A stretch of 64,000 nt of DNA from VAYN01 sp964540905 (GCA_964540905.1 CAZIOS010000006.1:1-64000); one strand, 5' to 3'. Shown: positions 15,738 through 24,189, counted from the first letter of the stretch. Notes: a model not told the origin generated them from the sequence alone. Numbers and translations are program-made.

Positions 15738-16667
15738 ATGACCGAGCTTCCAGCCAGCGTCCGCATCCGCGAGGTCGGTCCCCGCGACGGCTTCCAGAAC
15801 GAGCCGGAGACGATCGCCACCGCCGACAAGGTGCGGCTGATCGACCTGCTCTCGGCGAGCGGGCTGCGGCGGATCGAGGTCACCTCCTTCGTCCGCCCCG
15901 AGGTGATCCCGCAGCTCGCCGACGCCGCCGAGGTGCTGGCCGCGGTCCAGCGCCGCGAGGGCGTCGCCTTCTCGGTCCTGATCCCGAACCGGCGCGGGCT
16001 CGAGCGGGCGCTGGAGATGCGCGAGCGCTTCGACGAGATCAGCGTCTTCCTCTCCGCCTCGGAGACCCACAACCGGCGCAATGTCAACCGCTCGGTCGAG
16101 GAGTCGCTCGCCGGGTTGGAGGAGACGCTGGCGAGTGCCCGCGAGGCGGGGCTGCGCTGCGAGGGCGTGATCTCGACCTCCTTCGGCTGCCCCTACGAGG
16201 GCGAGGTGGCGCCCGAGCGCGTCTTCGCGATCGCCGAGCGCCTCGCCGCCGCCGGCTGCGCCGAGGTCGCCTTCGGCGACACCACCGGGATGGCCAACCC
16301 GCGCCAGGTCGACGGCTTCTTCGCCGCCGCCCGCGAGCGCCTCGCCGGGGTCGAGCTGACCGCCCACTTCCACAACACTCGCGGCCAGGGCCTCGCCAAC
16401 CTGCTGGCGGCGCTGGAGCAGGGGGTCGAGTCCTTCGAGTCGAGCTTCGGCGAGCTCGGCGGCTGCCCGGTGCCGCCCGGCTCGACCGGCAACGTCTCGA
16501 CCGAGGACGCCGTCTCGATGCTGCACGAGATGGGGGTCGCGACCGGGATCGACCTGCCGCGGCTGCTCGCCGCCTCGGGCGCCGCCCAGGAGGTGCTCGG
16601 CCGCCCGCTCGGCGCCCACGTGCTGCGCGCCGGCCCCGTCGAGTGGCATCCCGCCCCCGCCGAATAG
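15738..16667 (+). CDS. Hydroxymethylglutaryl-CoA lyase
   Basis: A 309-residue TIM-barrel lyase that cleaves HMG-CoA to acetyl-CoA and acetoacetate, the last step of leucine degradation. Family features are REVGPRDGFQNEP at the N-terminus, GDTTGMANP, the metal-binding TAHFHNTRGQGLANL, and the catalytic-cysteine loop GGCPVPPGSTGNVSTED. The start is ATG 15738, 10 bp after the DUF559 stop. It is followed 10 bp later by an acyl-CoA carboxylase beta subunit. With acetoacetyl-CoA synthetase nearby it makes a coherent leucine/ketone route. The HFHNT box has Asn where many homologues have Asp. Confidence 0.9.
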   Translation: MTELPASVRIREVGPRDGFQNEPETIATADKVRLIDLLSASGLRRIEVTSFVRPEVIPQLADAAEVLAAVQRREGVAFSVLIPNRRGLERALEMRERFDEISVFLSASETHNRRNVNRSVEESLAGLEETLASAREAGLRCEGVISTSFGCPYEGEVAPERVFAIAERLAAAGCAEVAFGDTTGMANPRQVDGFFAAARERLAGVELTAHFHNTRGQGLANLLAALEQGVESFESSFGELGGCPVPPGSTGNVSTEDAVSMLHEMGVATGIDLPRLLAASGAAQEVLGRPLGAHVLRAGPVEWHPAPAE

Positions 16668-16677
16668 GCTGCGGCCC

Positions 16678-18201
16678 GTGACCGAGTTCGCCCAGGCCCT
16701 CGAGGCCGCCCTCTCCGGCGGCCCCCAGCGCCACCACGAGAAGACCGCCGAGCAGGGCAAGCTGCCGGTGCGCGAGCGGGTCGAGCGCCTGGTCGACTCC
16801 GGCTCCTTCGCCGAGGAGGGGATGCTGGCGAACTGGGACCGGGAGGGGCTCGGCGCCGACGGCGTCCTCACCGGCCTCGCCACGATCGACGGCCGCCGCG
16901 TCGCCCTGATGGCCAACGACCCAACGGTCAAGGCCGGCTCCTGGGGGCCGAAGACGGTCGAGAAGATCCTCCGCGTGCAGGAGCGGGCGCTGAGCCTGCA
17001 AGTGCCGCTCGTCTACCTGGTCGACTCGGCCGGGGCGCGGATCACCGACCAGGTGCAGATGTTCCCCGGCCGCCGCGGCGCCGGGCGGATCTTCCACAAC
17101 GAGGTGCGGCTCTCCGGCCAGGTGCCGCAGATCTGCCTGCTGTTCGGGCCCAGCGCCGCCGGCGGCGCCTACATCCCCGCCTTCTGCGACGTCGTCGTCA
17201 TGCGCGAGGGCAACGCCTCGATGTACCTGGGCTCGCCGCGGATGGCGGAGATGGTGATCGGCGAGCAGGTGACGCTGGAGGAGATGGGCGGGGCGAAGAT
17301 GCACACCGGGGTCTCCGGCTGCGGCCACTTCCTGGTCAAGAGCGACGAGGAGGCGATCGACCTCGCCAAGCGCTACCTCTCCTATATGCCGACCAGCTGG
17401 CGCCAGGGGCCGCCGGCGGCGGCGGCGCCGGTGGCACCGTCCTCGCAGGCGGCGATCGCCGAGATCGTCCCCGCCGACGAGAACCAGCCCTTCGACATGC
17501 GCGAGGTGCTCGAGGTCCTGCTCGACGGCGACAGCTTCCTCGAGGTCCACAAGCGCTGGGCGAAGGAGCTGATCGTCGGCTACGGCCGGCTCGACGGCCG
17601 CGTCGTCGGCGTCGTCGCCAACCAGCCGCGCCAGAAAGGCGGCGTCCTCTTCGTCGACTCCGCCGACAAGGCCGCCCGCTTCATCCAGACCTGCAACGCC
17701 TTCAACGTGCCGCTGCTGTTCCTCGCCGACGTCCCCGGCTTCATGATCGGCACCGCGGTCGAGCGCCAGGGGATCATCCGCCACGGCGCCAAGATGATCA
17801 GCGCCGTCTCCGAGGCGACGGTGCCGAAGCTCTCGGTGATCGTCCGCAAGGCCTACGGGGCGGGGCTCTACGCGATGGCCGGGCCCGCCTTCGAGCCCGA
17901 TTGCTGCATCGCCCTGCCGAGCGCCTCGATCGCGGTGATGGGCCCGCAGGCCGCCGTCAACGCCGTCTTCTACAACCAGATCCAGGCGATCTCCGACGCG
18001 GCCGAGCGCGAGCGCTTCGTCGCCGCCAAGCGCGAGGAGTACGCCGCCGACATCGACATCCTCCACCTCGCCTCGGAGCTGGTCGTCGACGCCGTGGTCG
18101 AGCCCGGCGAGCTGCGGGCGGAGCTGATCCGCCGCTTCGCCCACGCCGCCGGCAAGGACCGCTCCTTCGCCGCGCGCCGCAACCCGGTCACGCCCGCTTA
18201 G
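16678..18201 (+). CDS. Acyl-CoA carboxylase, carboxyltransferase (beta) subunit
   Basis: A 507-residue biotin-dependent carboxyltransferase. The N-domain has LTGLATIDGRRVALMANDPTV-like residues, LVDSAGARITDQVQMFPGRRG and GPSAAGGAYIPAFCDVVVM. The C-domain has VVGVVANQPRQKGGVLF, FLADVPGFMIG and RKAYGAGLYAMAGPAFEPD. The adjacent HMG-CoA lyase favours 3-methylcrotonyl-CoA carboxylase (leucine degradation), but propionyl- or acetyl-CoA use cannot be excluded. The biotin-carrying alpha subunit is not in the window. The start is GTG 16678. Confidence 0.88.
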   Translation: MTEFAQALEAALSGGPQRHHEKTAEQGKLPVRERVERLVDSGSFAEEGMLANWDREGLGADGVLTGLATIDGRRVALMANDPTVKAGSWGPKTVEKILRVQERALSLQVPLVYLVDSAGARITDQVQMFPGRRGAGRIFHNEVRLSGQVPQICLLFGPSAAGGAYIPAFCDVVVMREGNASMYLGSPRMAEMVIGEQVTLEEMGGAKMHTGVSGCGHFLVKSDEEAIDLAKRYLSYMPTSWRQGPPAAAAPVAPSSQAAIAEIVPADENQPFDMREVLEVLLDGDSFLEVHKRWAKELIVGYGRLDGRVVGVVANQPRQKGGVLFVDSADKAARFIQTCNAFNVPLLFLADVPGFMIGTAVERQGIIRHGAKMISAVSEATVPKLSVIVRKAYGAGLYAMAGPAFEPDCCIALPSASIAVMGPQAAVNAVFYNQIQAISDAAERERFVAAKREEYAADIDILHLASELVVDAVVEPGELRAELIRRFAHAAGKDRSFAARRNPVTPA

Positions 18202-18235
18202 CGGCCCTTTACGCCAACCTCGCTACCGTTCCGGG

Positions 18236-18916
18236 GTGGCCAAGAGCTACAAGACCCCGCTTTTCGCCTGGCTCGCCTGTGCCGGCGCGACGGCGCTGCT
18301 GGCGCTCATCGCCTATGGCTCCGATGCCTTCCAGCGCCAAGACGCGAACCTGCTCGCCCGGTTCATCGCCCACCGCGACTCCGAGGTCGGCTCGCTGGCA
18401 GCCGGCTGCGCCCATCTCGGCGACCCGGTGCCGATCTTGCTGATGCTGGCCCTCGCCTGCGCGATCGCGCTGCAGCGCAACCGCCCGCTCGACGCCGCCG
18501 CGGCGATCGCGGTGGTCGCCGGGGCCAACGTCACCGCTCAGCTGCTGAAGGTCCTGCTCACCCATCCGCGCTTCCAGCCTGTCCTCGGCGCCAACCAGCT
18601 CGACGCGACCTCGTTCCCCAGTGGCCATGTCGCTGCCGTGACCTCGATCGCGATCGCCTTCGCGTTCGTCGTACCGCGCGGCGCGCGGTCGCTGGTCGCG
18701 GTGCTGGGCGTCTGCCTCGTCGCCGCGGTTTCCTCTGGCGTCCTGGTTCTGGCCTGGCACGCCCCGAGCGACGTGCTGGGTGGGATCCTCGTCGCCGCCG
18801 GCTGGGGCTTCGCGGTGCTGGCGGTCCTGCGCTTCGCCGAGACGCCGGCGCCGCAGCAGCCGCAGCCGCCGCCCGCGCCTCAGTTCCCGAGGCGGGCGCC
18901 CATCGCCACGAAGTAG
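18236..18916 (+). CDS. PAP2-superfamily membrane phosphatase
   Basis: A 226-residue integral membrane protein with about five or six helices and type-2 phosphatidic acid phosphatase motifs. SFPSGHVAAVTS carries the PSGH motif with catalytic His, and LAWHAPSDVLGG carries the final His/Asp (HxxxD). The first motif (KxxxxxxRP) is degenerate: LKVLLTHPRFQP. Members hydrolyse lipid phosphates or undecaprenyl pyrophosphate. The start is GTG 18236. The last 37 bp overlap the 3' end of the convergent acetoacetyl-CoA synthetase gene, and the C-terminal Gln/Pro-rich tail is encoded there. Confidence 0.85.
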   Translation: MAKSYKTPLFAWLACAGATALLALIAYGSDAFQRQDANLLARFIAHRDSEVGSLAAGCAHLGDPVPILLMLALACAIALQRNRPLDAAAAIAVVAGANVTAQLLKVLLTHPRFQPVLGANQLDATSFPSGHVAAVTSIAIAFAFVVPRGARSLVAVLGVCLVAAVSSGVLVLAWHAPSDVLGGILVAAGWGFAVLAVLRFAETPAPQQPQPPPAPQFPRRAPIATK

Positions 18917-20853
18917 TCCAGCGCCGCCGGGTTCCCCAGCGAGTCGCGGCTGACCGCCTGCTCGACCGGGGTCCCCATCAGGATCCGCTTCACCGGCACC
19001 TCCAGGACCTTGCCGGAGAGCGTGCGCGGGACCGCGGCGATCGCGAAGACCTCGTCCGGCACGTGGCGGGGCGAGCAGCGCTCGCGGACCCGCTTGGCGA
19101 TCTCCCGGGTCAGCTCGTCGTCGAGCGCGACCCCCTCGCGCAGGACCACGAACAGCGGCATCCAGCCCTCGGTCCCCGGTTTGGGGACGTCGACGACGAG
19201 GGCGTCGACGATCGCGTCGATCGAGAGCACGGCGCGGTAGATCTCGCTGGTCCCCATGCGGATCCCGGAGCGGTTGATGGTCGAGTCCGAGCGGCCGTAG
19301 ATCACCGCCGTCCCACGCGAGGTGATTTCGATCCAGTCGCCGTGGCGCCAGACCCCGGGGAACATCTCGAAGTAGCTGGCGCGGTAGCGGGAGCCGTCCT
19401 CGTCGCCCCAGAGGTAGAGCGGCATCGAGGGCATCGGCTCGGTCACGACCAGCTCGCCGACCTCGTCGACCACGGCGTTGCCGTCCTCGTCCCAGGCCTC
19501 GACCGCGGCCCCCAGCGCCCGGCCCTGCAGCTCGCCGCGGTAGACCGGCAGCAGCGAGACGCCGCCGACGAAGGCGGTGCAGAGGTCGGTGCCGCCGCTG
19601 GTCGAGAACAGCCAGGTGTCGCCGCCGAGCTGCTCGTAGATCCAGTCGAAGCCCTCCGGCGCCAGCGGCGAGCCGGTCGAGCCGACCGCCTTCAGGGCGG
19701 CGAGGTCGCGGCCCGCGCCGGGCACGGTCCCGGCCTTCATGCAGGCGGCGATGTAGGAGGCGCTGGTGCCGAACATCGTCACCTTGGCGGCGGCGGCGAG
19801 GTCCCAGAGCACGCCCATGTCGGGGTGGCCGGGATTGCCGTCGTAGAGCACGATCGCCGCCTCGGTGAGGAGGCCGGAGACGAGGAAGTTCCACATCATC
19901 CAGCCGGTCGTGGTGAACCAGAAGAGGCGGTCGCCGGGGTGGGAGTCGACGTGGAGGTGGAGCTTCTTCAGGTGCTCGAGCAGGATCCCGCCCTGGCCCT
20001 GGACGATCGCCTTCGGCAGCCCGGTGGTGCCGGAGGAGTAGAGGACCCAGAGCGGGTGGTCGAAGGGGACGCGCTCGAAGCTGAGCTCGGCGCCTTCTCC
20101 CGCGGCCAGCAGCTCGTCCCAGCGCATCGTCTTGTCGAGGGCGCCGAGATCGGGGTCGGAGTCGAGGTAGGGGAGGACGACGGTGCGGGCCAGGGTCGGC
20201 ATCGCCTCCTGCAGGCGGGCGATCGTCTCGCGGCGGTCGAAGTCCTTGCCGCCGTAGCGGTAGCCGTCGACCGCGAACAGGACCTTGGGCTCGATCTGGG
20301 CGAAGCGGTCGATCACGCTGGCGGGGCCGAAGTCGGGCGAGCAGGAGGACCAGATCGCGCCCAGCGAGGCGCTGGCGAGGAAGGCGACGATCGCCTCGGG
20401 GATGTTCGGCAGGTAGGCGACGACGCGGTCGCCGCGGCCGACCCCGAGCTGGCGCAGGCCGGCGGCGGCGGCGGCCACCTGGGCACTCAGCTCACCCCAG
20501 CTGATCTCGCCCAGCGGCCGCCGCTCGGAGGCGTGCAGGATCGCCGTCGCCGCCTCGTCCTTGCCGGCGAAGGCGTGCTCGGCGTAGTTGAGCGAGGTCT
20601 GGGGGAACCAGCGCGCGCCCGGCATCTGGCGCGAGGGGAGGACGGGGGAGGGGTCGCCGTCGGCCTGGACCCCGAAGAAGTCCCAGATCGCCGCCCAGAA
20701 GCCGTCGAGGTCGTCGACCGACCAGCGCCAGAGCTCGTCGTAGCCGGCGAAGCGCAGGTCGCGCTCGCGGGCGAGCCAGTGCATGAACTCGGTCAGCCGC
20801 GAGCGCTCGACCAGCTCGGCGGAGGGGGTCCAGAGCGGGGTGGGGTCGCTCAC
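18880..20853 (-). CDS. Acetoacetate-CoA ligase (acetoacetyl-CoA synthetase)
   Basis: A 657-residue adenylate-forming enzyme that activates acetoacetate. The N-terminal TPSAELVERSRLTEFMHWL plus FWAAIWDFFGV is characteristic of acetoacetyl-CoA synthetases. The ATP loop is LYSSGTTGLPKAIVQGQGG. WFTTTGWMMWNFLVSGLL and the hinge/lysine region (SGKVLEVPVKRILMG) complete the signature. It starts at GTG 20853 and overlaps the MBL hydrolase gene by 4 bases. Together with HMG-CoA lyase it would return acetoacetate to the CoA pool. Confidence 0.9.
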   Translation of the reverse strand: MSDPTPLWTPSAELVERSRLTEFMHWLARERDLRFAGYDELWRWSVDDLDGFWAAIWDFFGVQADGDPSPVLPSRQMPGARWFPQTSLNYAEHAFAGKDEAATAILHASERRPLGEISWGELSAQVAAAAAGLRQLGVGRGDRVVAYLPNIPEAIVAFLASASLGAIWSSCSPDFGPASVIDRFAQIEPKVLFAVDGYRYGGKDFDRRETIARLQEAMPTLARTVVLPYLDSDPDLGALDKTMRWDELLAAGEGAELSFERVPFDHPLWVLYSSGTTGLPKAIVQGQGGILLEHLKKLHLHVDSHPGDRLFWFTTTGWMMWNFLVSGLLTEAAIVLYDGNPGHPDMGVLWDLAAAAKVTMFGTSASYIAACMKAGTVPGAGRDLAALKAVGSTGSPLAPEGFDWIYEQLGGDTWLFSTSGGTDLCTAFVGGVSLLPVYRGELQGRALGAAVEAWDEDGNAVVDEVGELVVTEPMPSMPLYLWGDEDGSRYRASYFEMFPGVWRHGDWIEITSRGTAVIYGRSDSTINRSGIRMGTSEIYRAVLSIDAIVDALVVDVPKPGTEGWMPLFVVLREGVALDDELTREIAKRVRERCSPRHVPDEVFAIAAVPRTLSGKVLEVPVKRILMGTPVEQAVSRDSLGNPAALDYFVAMGARLGN

Positions 20854-21695
20854 GCCGTGGCGGGGCCGGCGGGCGCGCGCTCGCGCTCCAGCTCGTGCGG
20901 GTCGTGGGCGCAGAAGAGCGAGACCTCGTCGCCGTGGCTGGCGGCGAGCTCGCGCAGGCGCTCGGCGTTGGCGGTGCGGGCGCGGTTGTCGGCGGCCAGC
21001 ACCGTCTGGAACAGGCGCAGCACCGGCGGGCAGCTTGGCGGGGTCGAGATCTGGCCGCGGTGGAAGTAGGAGTCGCCGCAGTGCAGCAGCCAGCGCTCGC
21101 CGTCGCGGACGGCGACGCCGGTGTGCCCGTGCGAGTGGCCGATCAGCGGCACCAGCAGCACCTCGGCCTCGAGGCCGGGCAGGATCCGCACGCTCTCGAA
21201 CCCGAACCAACCGTCGCCGCCGGCTTCGGAGCGGTGCTCGACCCAGCGCGGCCCGTGCGCCCAGTGGACGCCGCCGACGTAGCGGCTGCGCTCGCGCAGG
21301 CTCGGGTGCAGGGCCGCCGCCAGCTCCGGGGCGAGCACGTGGACCTCGGCCTGCGGGAAGTCGGGCAGGCCGCCTGCGTGGTCGACGTCGAGGTGGGTGG
21401 TGACGATCTGGCGCACGTCGGTGGCGGCGAACCCGAGTCCCTCGACCTGGGCCAGCGCCGTCTCGGCCAGCTGCGGCCGCGGCCGCAGCAGCGCCCGGAA
21501 CGGCTGCCCGAGCTGGCGCGGGTTGCGGGCGTCCTCGCTGCCGAAGCCGGTGTCGACCAGGACCAGGCCCCCGCCGCTCTCGATCAGCAGGCAGTGGCAG
21601 ACCACGGTCGCGTCCTCGAGCAGTCCCCCTTCGCCATTGATCAGGCTCCTCCCGTGGGGGCAGAGCGACCCGCAGCTGAGGTGGTGAATCCGCAT
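20850..21695 (-). CDS. MBL-fold metallo-hydrolase
   Basis: A 281-residue metallo-beta-lactamase-fold protein of the lactonase-like group. Zinc-site motifs are IVTTHLDVDHAGGLPDF (HxxxDH variant HLDVDH), the later histidine in PLIGHSHGHTGVA, and the Asp of LLHCGDSYF. The N-terminus IHHLSCGSLCPHG and LVLVDTGFGSED are typical. It could be a lactonase, a thioesterase-like hydrolase or another esterase. It is the first gene of a two-gene unit with the acetoacetyl-CoA synthetase, which may point to an acyl-CoA or lactone substrate. That is inference. Confidence 0.82.
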   Translation of the reverse strand: MRIHHLSCGSLCPHGRSLINGEGGLLEDATVVCHCLLIESGGGLVLVDTGFGSEDARNPRQLGQPFRALLRPRPQLAETALAQVEGLGFAATDVRQIVTTHLDVDHAGGLPDFPQAEVHVLAPELAAALHPSLRERSRYVGGVHWAHGPRWVEHRSEAGGDGWFGFESVRILPGLEAEVLLVPLIGHSHGHTGVAVRDGERWLLHCGDSYFHRGQISTPPSCPPVLRLFQTVLAADNRARTANAERLRELAASHGDEVSLFCAHDPHELERERAPAGPATA

Positions 21696-21748
21696 AACCC
21701 GGCCGGCAGTCTAGGCGCTCGCCTGGTTCTGTCTATCGTTCCCCCGGC

Positions 21749-21832
21749 GCCGGAGTGGCGGAATTGGCATACGCGATCGACTCAAAATCGATTGCCCTTG
21801 CGGGCTTGTGGGTTCGAGTCCCACCTCCGGCA
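21749..21832 (+). tRNA. tRNA-Leu (CAA)
   Basis: A full cloverleaf: acceptor GCCGGAG/CTCCGGC with discriminator A, and anticodon stem ATCGA/TCGAT with loop CTCAAAA (anticodon CAA). There is a long variable arm typical of leucine tRNAs and a T arm GTGGG-TTCGAGT-CCCAC. CCA is not encoded. Confidence 0.95.
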
Positions 21833-21866
21833 TCGAGGGACGCCTGGCCGGCGGGCGGCGGCGCGG

Positions 21867-22394
21867 TCAGGCCGGCTGGGGGGCGGCGCCGGCGCCGTAG
21901 TCCTCGCCGGAGCCGATCGGGCGCTCCTCCTCGACGTGCCACTCCTGGTTGAAGCCGTAGAGGGCGGCGGCGATGAGGACGATCTGCAGCAGGCCGAGGG
22001 CGATCACCAGCAGGCCGAGCAGCGAGGAGGGGAGGAGGGCTTCGGCGAAGCCGTCCTTTTCGCGGGCGAACCAGCTGTCGGCGCCGACCGCGCAGAAGAT
22101 CGCCAGGATCATCGAGAGCGCCGCCGCCACCGGCAGGATGCCGCGGCTCCAGCGGGCGACGAGGTAGGCGAAGAAGGCGTAGAGCAGGGCGTAGATCATG
22201 CAGACCGCGCCCATGCCGCTGCCGCCCTTCAGCACCGCCCAGCCGCCGACCGTGATCACCGCCGCCAGCACCGCCGTCGCGAGCAGCAAAAAGACGATCA
22301 CGAACTTGGCCGTGATCGAATCCGGCTTTTCCCGGTTTGGCCGCCACAGTTCATAGCCCGGCCTGACCTCTCCTACCGCCACGCCCCCGATCAT
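21867..22394 (-). CDS. Hypothetical membrane protein
   Basis: A 175-residue protein with about four transmembrane helices (roughly residues 30-52, 62-82, 87-105 and 125-148). It has a short cytoplasmic N-terminus (GYELWRPNREKPDS) and an acidic, Gly-rich C-terminal tail (EEERPIGSGEDYGAGA). I recognise no domain. It is flanked by the tRNA-Leu gene and the endonuclease-like gene. The start is ATG 22394. Its codon use matches the chromosomal background. Confidence 0.65.
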   Translation of the reverse strand: MIGGVAVGEVRPGYELWRPNREKPDSITAKFVIVFLLLATAVLAAVITVGGWAVLKGGSGMGAVCMIYALLYAFFAYLVARWSRGILPVAAALSMILAIFCAVGADSWFAREKDGFAEALLPSSLLGLLVIALGLLQIVLIAAALYGFNQEWHVEEERPIGSGEDYGAGAAPQPA

Positions 22395-22450
22395 AGAATC
22401 TGGAAGCGACGCGGCGGCATTGGTCGCGCGTTAAGCCCCCGTGTCGTCCT

Positions 22451-23209
22451 CTATCGCTTCGGCCCGATGAACTCATCAAGGCAGGCGACCGACTGAAGCC
22501 TGTAGATCGCAATCTGTCGATCCGACGGGCGGGTCCAGCGAATCCCCAGCGCGTCGCAGCTTTCGCAGAAGAGCCGCTTGATGTCCTCCGATTTGTTGCT
22601 GAAGGCGTACCGAGGGGCGCGCCTCACGCAGGACCCCTTGCGCTCGGTCGCGACGATCCTGGTTCCGTCGCTGTGGATCAGGCCTCGGAGAAAATGCCGA
22701 GGCTCTGCCGTCACGATCGCCCGTTGCCAGGGCTCGAGCGCGATCCGCCGCTTGTGCTTCCTCCCCGGACCGTGCTGCGGGATCAGACATGGCCAATGCT
22801 TCGACCACATCGAGACATCGACGCAGCGGCAGTCTTTGCGGGCGGCAGCGCGGGCATGCTTGCCAGGCATGACGACCTCGAGAGCGAAGCGGCACTCTTC
22901 AAGAATGCCTGGGTATGCACTGTCTAGCGAGATCCGGAGGCAGTAGACGCCACGGTGTCCAGGGGAAATGCAACCGTCGCCAAGGTAGAGCCCAAGCAGA
23001 TATGCATAGTGGTGCGGTGATAGGTACGAGAAGTCGTGAAGCTCGAGGCACGCGTAATCCTCGCGAGACCGAGGAAGGATTCGATGTCGACCGCGCCGCC
23101 AGTCCCAGACGGTCCGGCGGGGAATGCCAGTAAGGACCGCGATTTCAGCATCGCTTTTGCCAACTTCAATAAGTTCGCGAACTTCATTGACCTCATCCCT
23201 GGATCTCAA
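22451..23209 (-). CDS. HTH-LAGLIDADG homing-endonuclease-like protein
   Basis: A 252-residue protein. The N-terminus is a resolvase-like helix-turn-helix (SDAEIAVLTGIPRRTVWDWRRG). Two LAGLIDADG-type helices follow: YAYLLGLYLGDGCIS (about residues 68-82) and FLRGLIHSDGTR (about 168-179), each ending in the Asp-Gly expected at the catalytic dyad. C-terminal residues (AFSNKSEDIKRLFCESCDALGIRW) match the usual LAGLIDADG subdomain end. I chose TTG 23209 because GGAG lies 6 bases upstream. GC is lower than in its neighbours. It is a freestanding gene between tRNA-Leu genes with a perfect SOS box 17 bp upstream of the start. Confidence 0.72.
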   Translation of the reverse strand: MRSRDEVNEVRELIEVGKSDAEIAVLTGIPRRTVWDWRRGRHRILPRSREDYACLELHDFSYLSPHHYAYLLGLYLGDGCISPGHRGVYCLRISLDSAYPGILEECRFALEVVMPGKHARAAARKDCRCVDVSMWSKHWPCLIPQHGPGRKHKRRIALEPWQRAIVTAEPRHFLRGLIHSDGTRIVATERKGSCVRRAPRYAFSNKSEDIKRLFCESCDALGIRWTRPSDRQIAIYRLQSVACLDEFIGPKR

Positions 23210-23226
23210 GCAGCTCCATCCTTAAG

Positions 23227-23240
23227 CGAACATATGTTCG
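23227..23240 (-). promoter_or_regulatory. LexA SOS box
   Basis: CGAACATATGTTCG is a perfect 14-base palindrome matching the CGAAC-N4-GTTCG consensus of actinobacterial and Firmicute LexA operators. It ends 17 bp before the start of the HTH-LAGLIDADG gene on the minus strand, a normal operator position. Confidence 0.8.
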
Positions 23241-23300
23241 TAGTCTATGTCGCGGCTCGGACGGAGTAGCGCTGTGGTTCGGCATCTAAGATGGCCGAGC

Positions 23301-23383
23301 GCGGGCGTGGCGGAACGGCAGACGCGCCAGGTTTAGGTCCTGGTGGGCTTCGGCCCGTGGGGGTTCAAATCCCTCCGCCCGCA
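23301..23383 (+). tRNA. tRNA-Leu (UAG)
   Basis: Acceptor GCGGGCG/CGCCCGC with discriminator A. The anticodon stem CCAGG/CCTGG has loop TTTAGGT (anticodon TAG). A long variable arm closes with GGGCTTCGGCCC, and the T arm is GGGGG-TTCAAAT-CCCTC. No CCA is encoded. Confidence 0.95.
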
Positions 23384-23427
23384 TCTCCGGCCGGCCTCCG
23401 GCGCCGCTCGTTACGATCCGCCTCCGA

Positions 23428-23501
23428 GGGGCAGTGGCCCAACTGGCTAAGGCACCGGTCTCCAAAACCGGCGATTCCAGGTTCGAGTCCTGGCTGCCCC
23501 G
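23428..23501 (+). tRNA. tRNA-Trp (CCA)
   Basis: Acceptor GGGGCAG/CTGCCCC with discriminator G. The anticodon stem CCGGT/ACCGG has loop CTCCAAA (anticodon CCA), and the T arm is CCAGG-TTCGAGT-CCTGG. It lies 44 bp downstream of tRNA-Leu(UAG) on the same strand, probably cotranscribed. Confidence 0.95.
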
Positions 23502-23587
23502 TCGCGCTCACGGATGTCCTTGGCAATCGCTGCTTGGGGTGAGAGAGTCGCCGGGTCTCGTTCTCGCCAGCTTCCCAAGGAGGACTC

Positions 23588-23788
23588 ATGCGGCAAATCG
23601 AGATCGTGCAGCGGTTCTACGACGCGTTCGGCGAGGGCGACCTCGACGCCGCGACGGCGGTGTTCGCCGATCGGGTCCAGATGACCGACCCCGGGCTGGG
23701 AACGGTCGAGGGACTTGCGGCCCTGCGGGACCGGACCTATTACGACCAGGTCGGCCTCTTCACCCAGCTTGGGTTGATGGAGGAGTGA
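23588..23788 (+). CDS. Shortened SnoaL/NTF2-like protein
   Basis: A 66-residue protein whose first 49 residues (MRQIEIVQRFYDAFGEGDLD and on to VEGLAALRDR) are the N-terminal part of a SnoaL-like cone fold. The end (TYYDQVGLFTQLGLMEE) resembles the C-terminus of polyketide-cyclase/ester-cyclase members. The middle of the fold, about 60 residues, is missing, as if by an in-frame internal deletion. A good ribosome-binding site (AAGGAGG) precedes ATG 23588. Its stop overlaps the next NTF2-like gene (TGATG). It may be a remnant or a partner subunit. Confidence 0.55.
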   Translation: MRQIEIVQRFYDAFGEGDLDAATAVFADRVQMTDPGLGTVEGLAALRDRTYYDQVGLFTQLGLMEE

Positions 23789-24189
23789 TGAGCACCGCCC
23801 GCGAGAGCGCGTCGGCGTTCGTCAGCGGCTACGGACGAACCTGGGAGAGCTGGGACGTCGCGGGCTTCGTGGGGCTCTTCAGCGACGATGTCGTCTACGT
23901 CGCCCATCCCGAGGAGACGGTCGTGGGAAGCGAGGCCCTGCGGCGCTACGTTCGCAAGGAAGAGGCCGCGCAGGGCGCTGTCAGCGTTCGCATGGGAACT
24001 CCGATGATCGCCGGGGAGCAGGTGATGGCCGAGTTCTGGGTCAATGCCACGAACGAGGGCGAGCAGGCGACGATCGCCGGTTGCCTGATAGCCCGTCTCG
24101 AGCCGGAGGGCGGGCGATGCACCCACTTTCGCGAGTACTGGTTCGACCTCGCCGGACATTCCGGCCCCTACGCGGGTTGGGGCGTGTAG
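23788..24189 (+). CDS. SnoaL/NTF2-like protein
   Basis: A 133-residue SnoaL-like cone-fold protein: SAFVSGYGRTWESWDVAGFV, LFSDDVVYVAHPEETVVG, LRRYVRKEEA and ARLEPEGGRCTHFREYWFD. The last stretch is a typical final strand of the family. Members act as small enzymes (cyclases, isomerases) or ligand-binding proteins; none of the catalytic sets can be assigned here. The start is ATG 23788, overlapping the previous stop, so the two are cotranslated. Confidence 0.7.
   Translation: MSTARESASAFVSGYGRTWESWDVAGFVGLFSDDVVYVAHPEETVVGSEALRRYVRKEEAAQGAVSVRMGTPMIAGEQVMAEFWVNATNEGEQATIAGCLIARLEPEGGRCTHFREYWFDLAGHSGPYAGWGV

Noticed and set aside
16084..18144. Long frame on - opposite the carboxyltransferase gene
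   Set aside because: Shadow of the strongly supported + gene; no family features.
23171..23184. Perfect palindrome AAGTTCGCGAACTT inside the endonuclease-like gene
   Set aside because: It does not match the SOS consensus orientation and lies in coding sequence; probably chance, although a second LexA site cannot be excluded.
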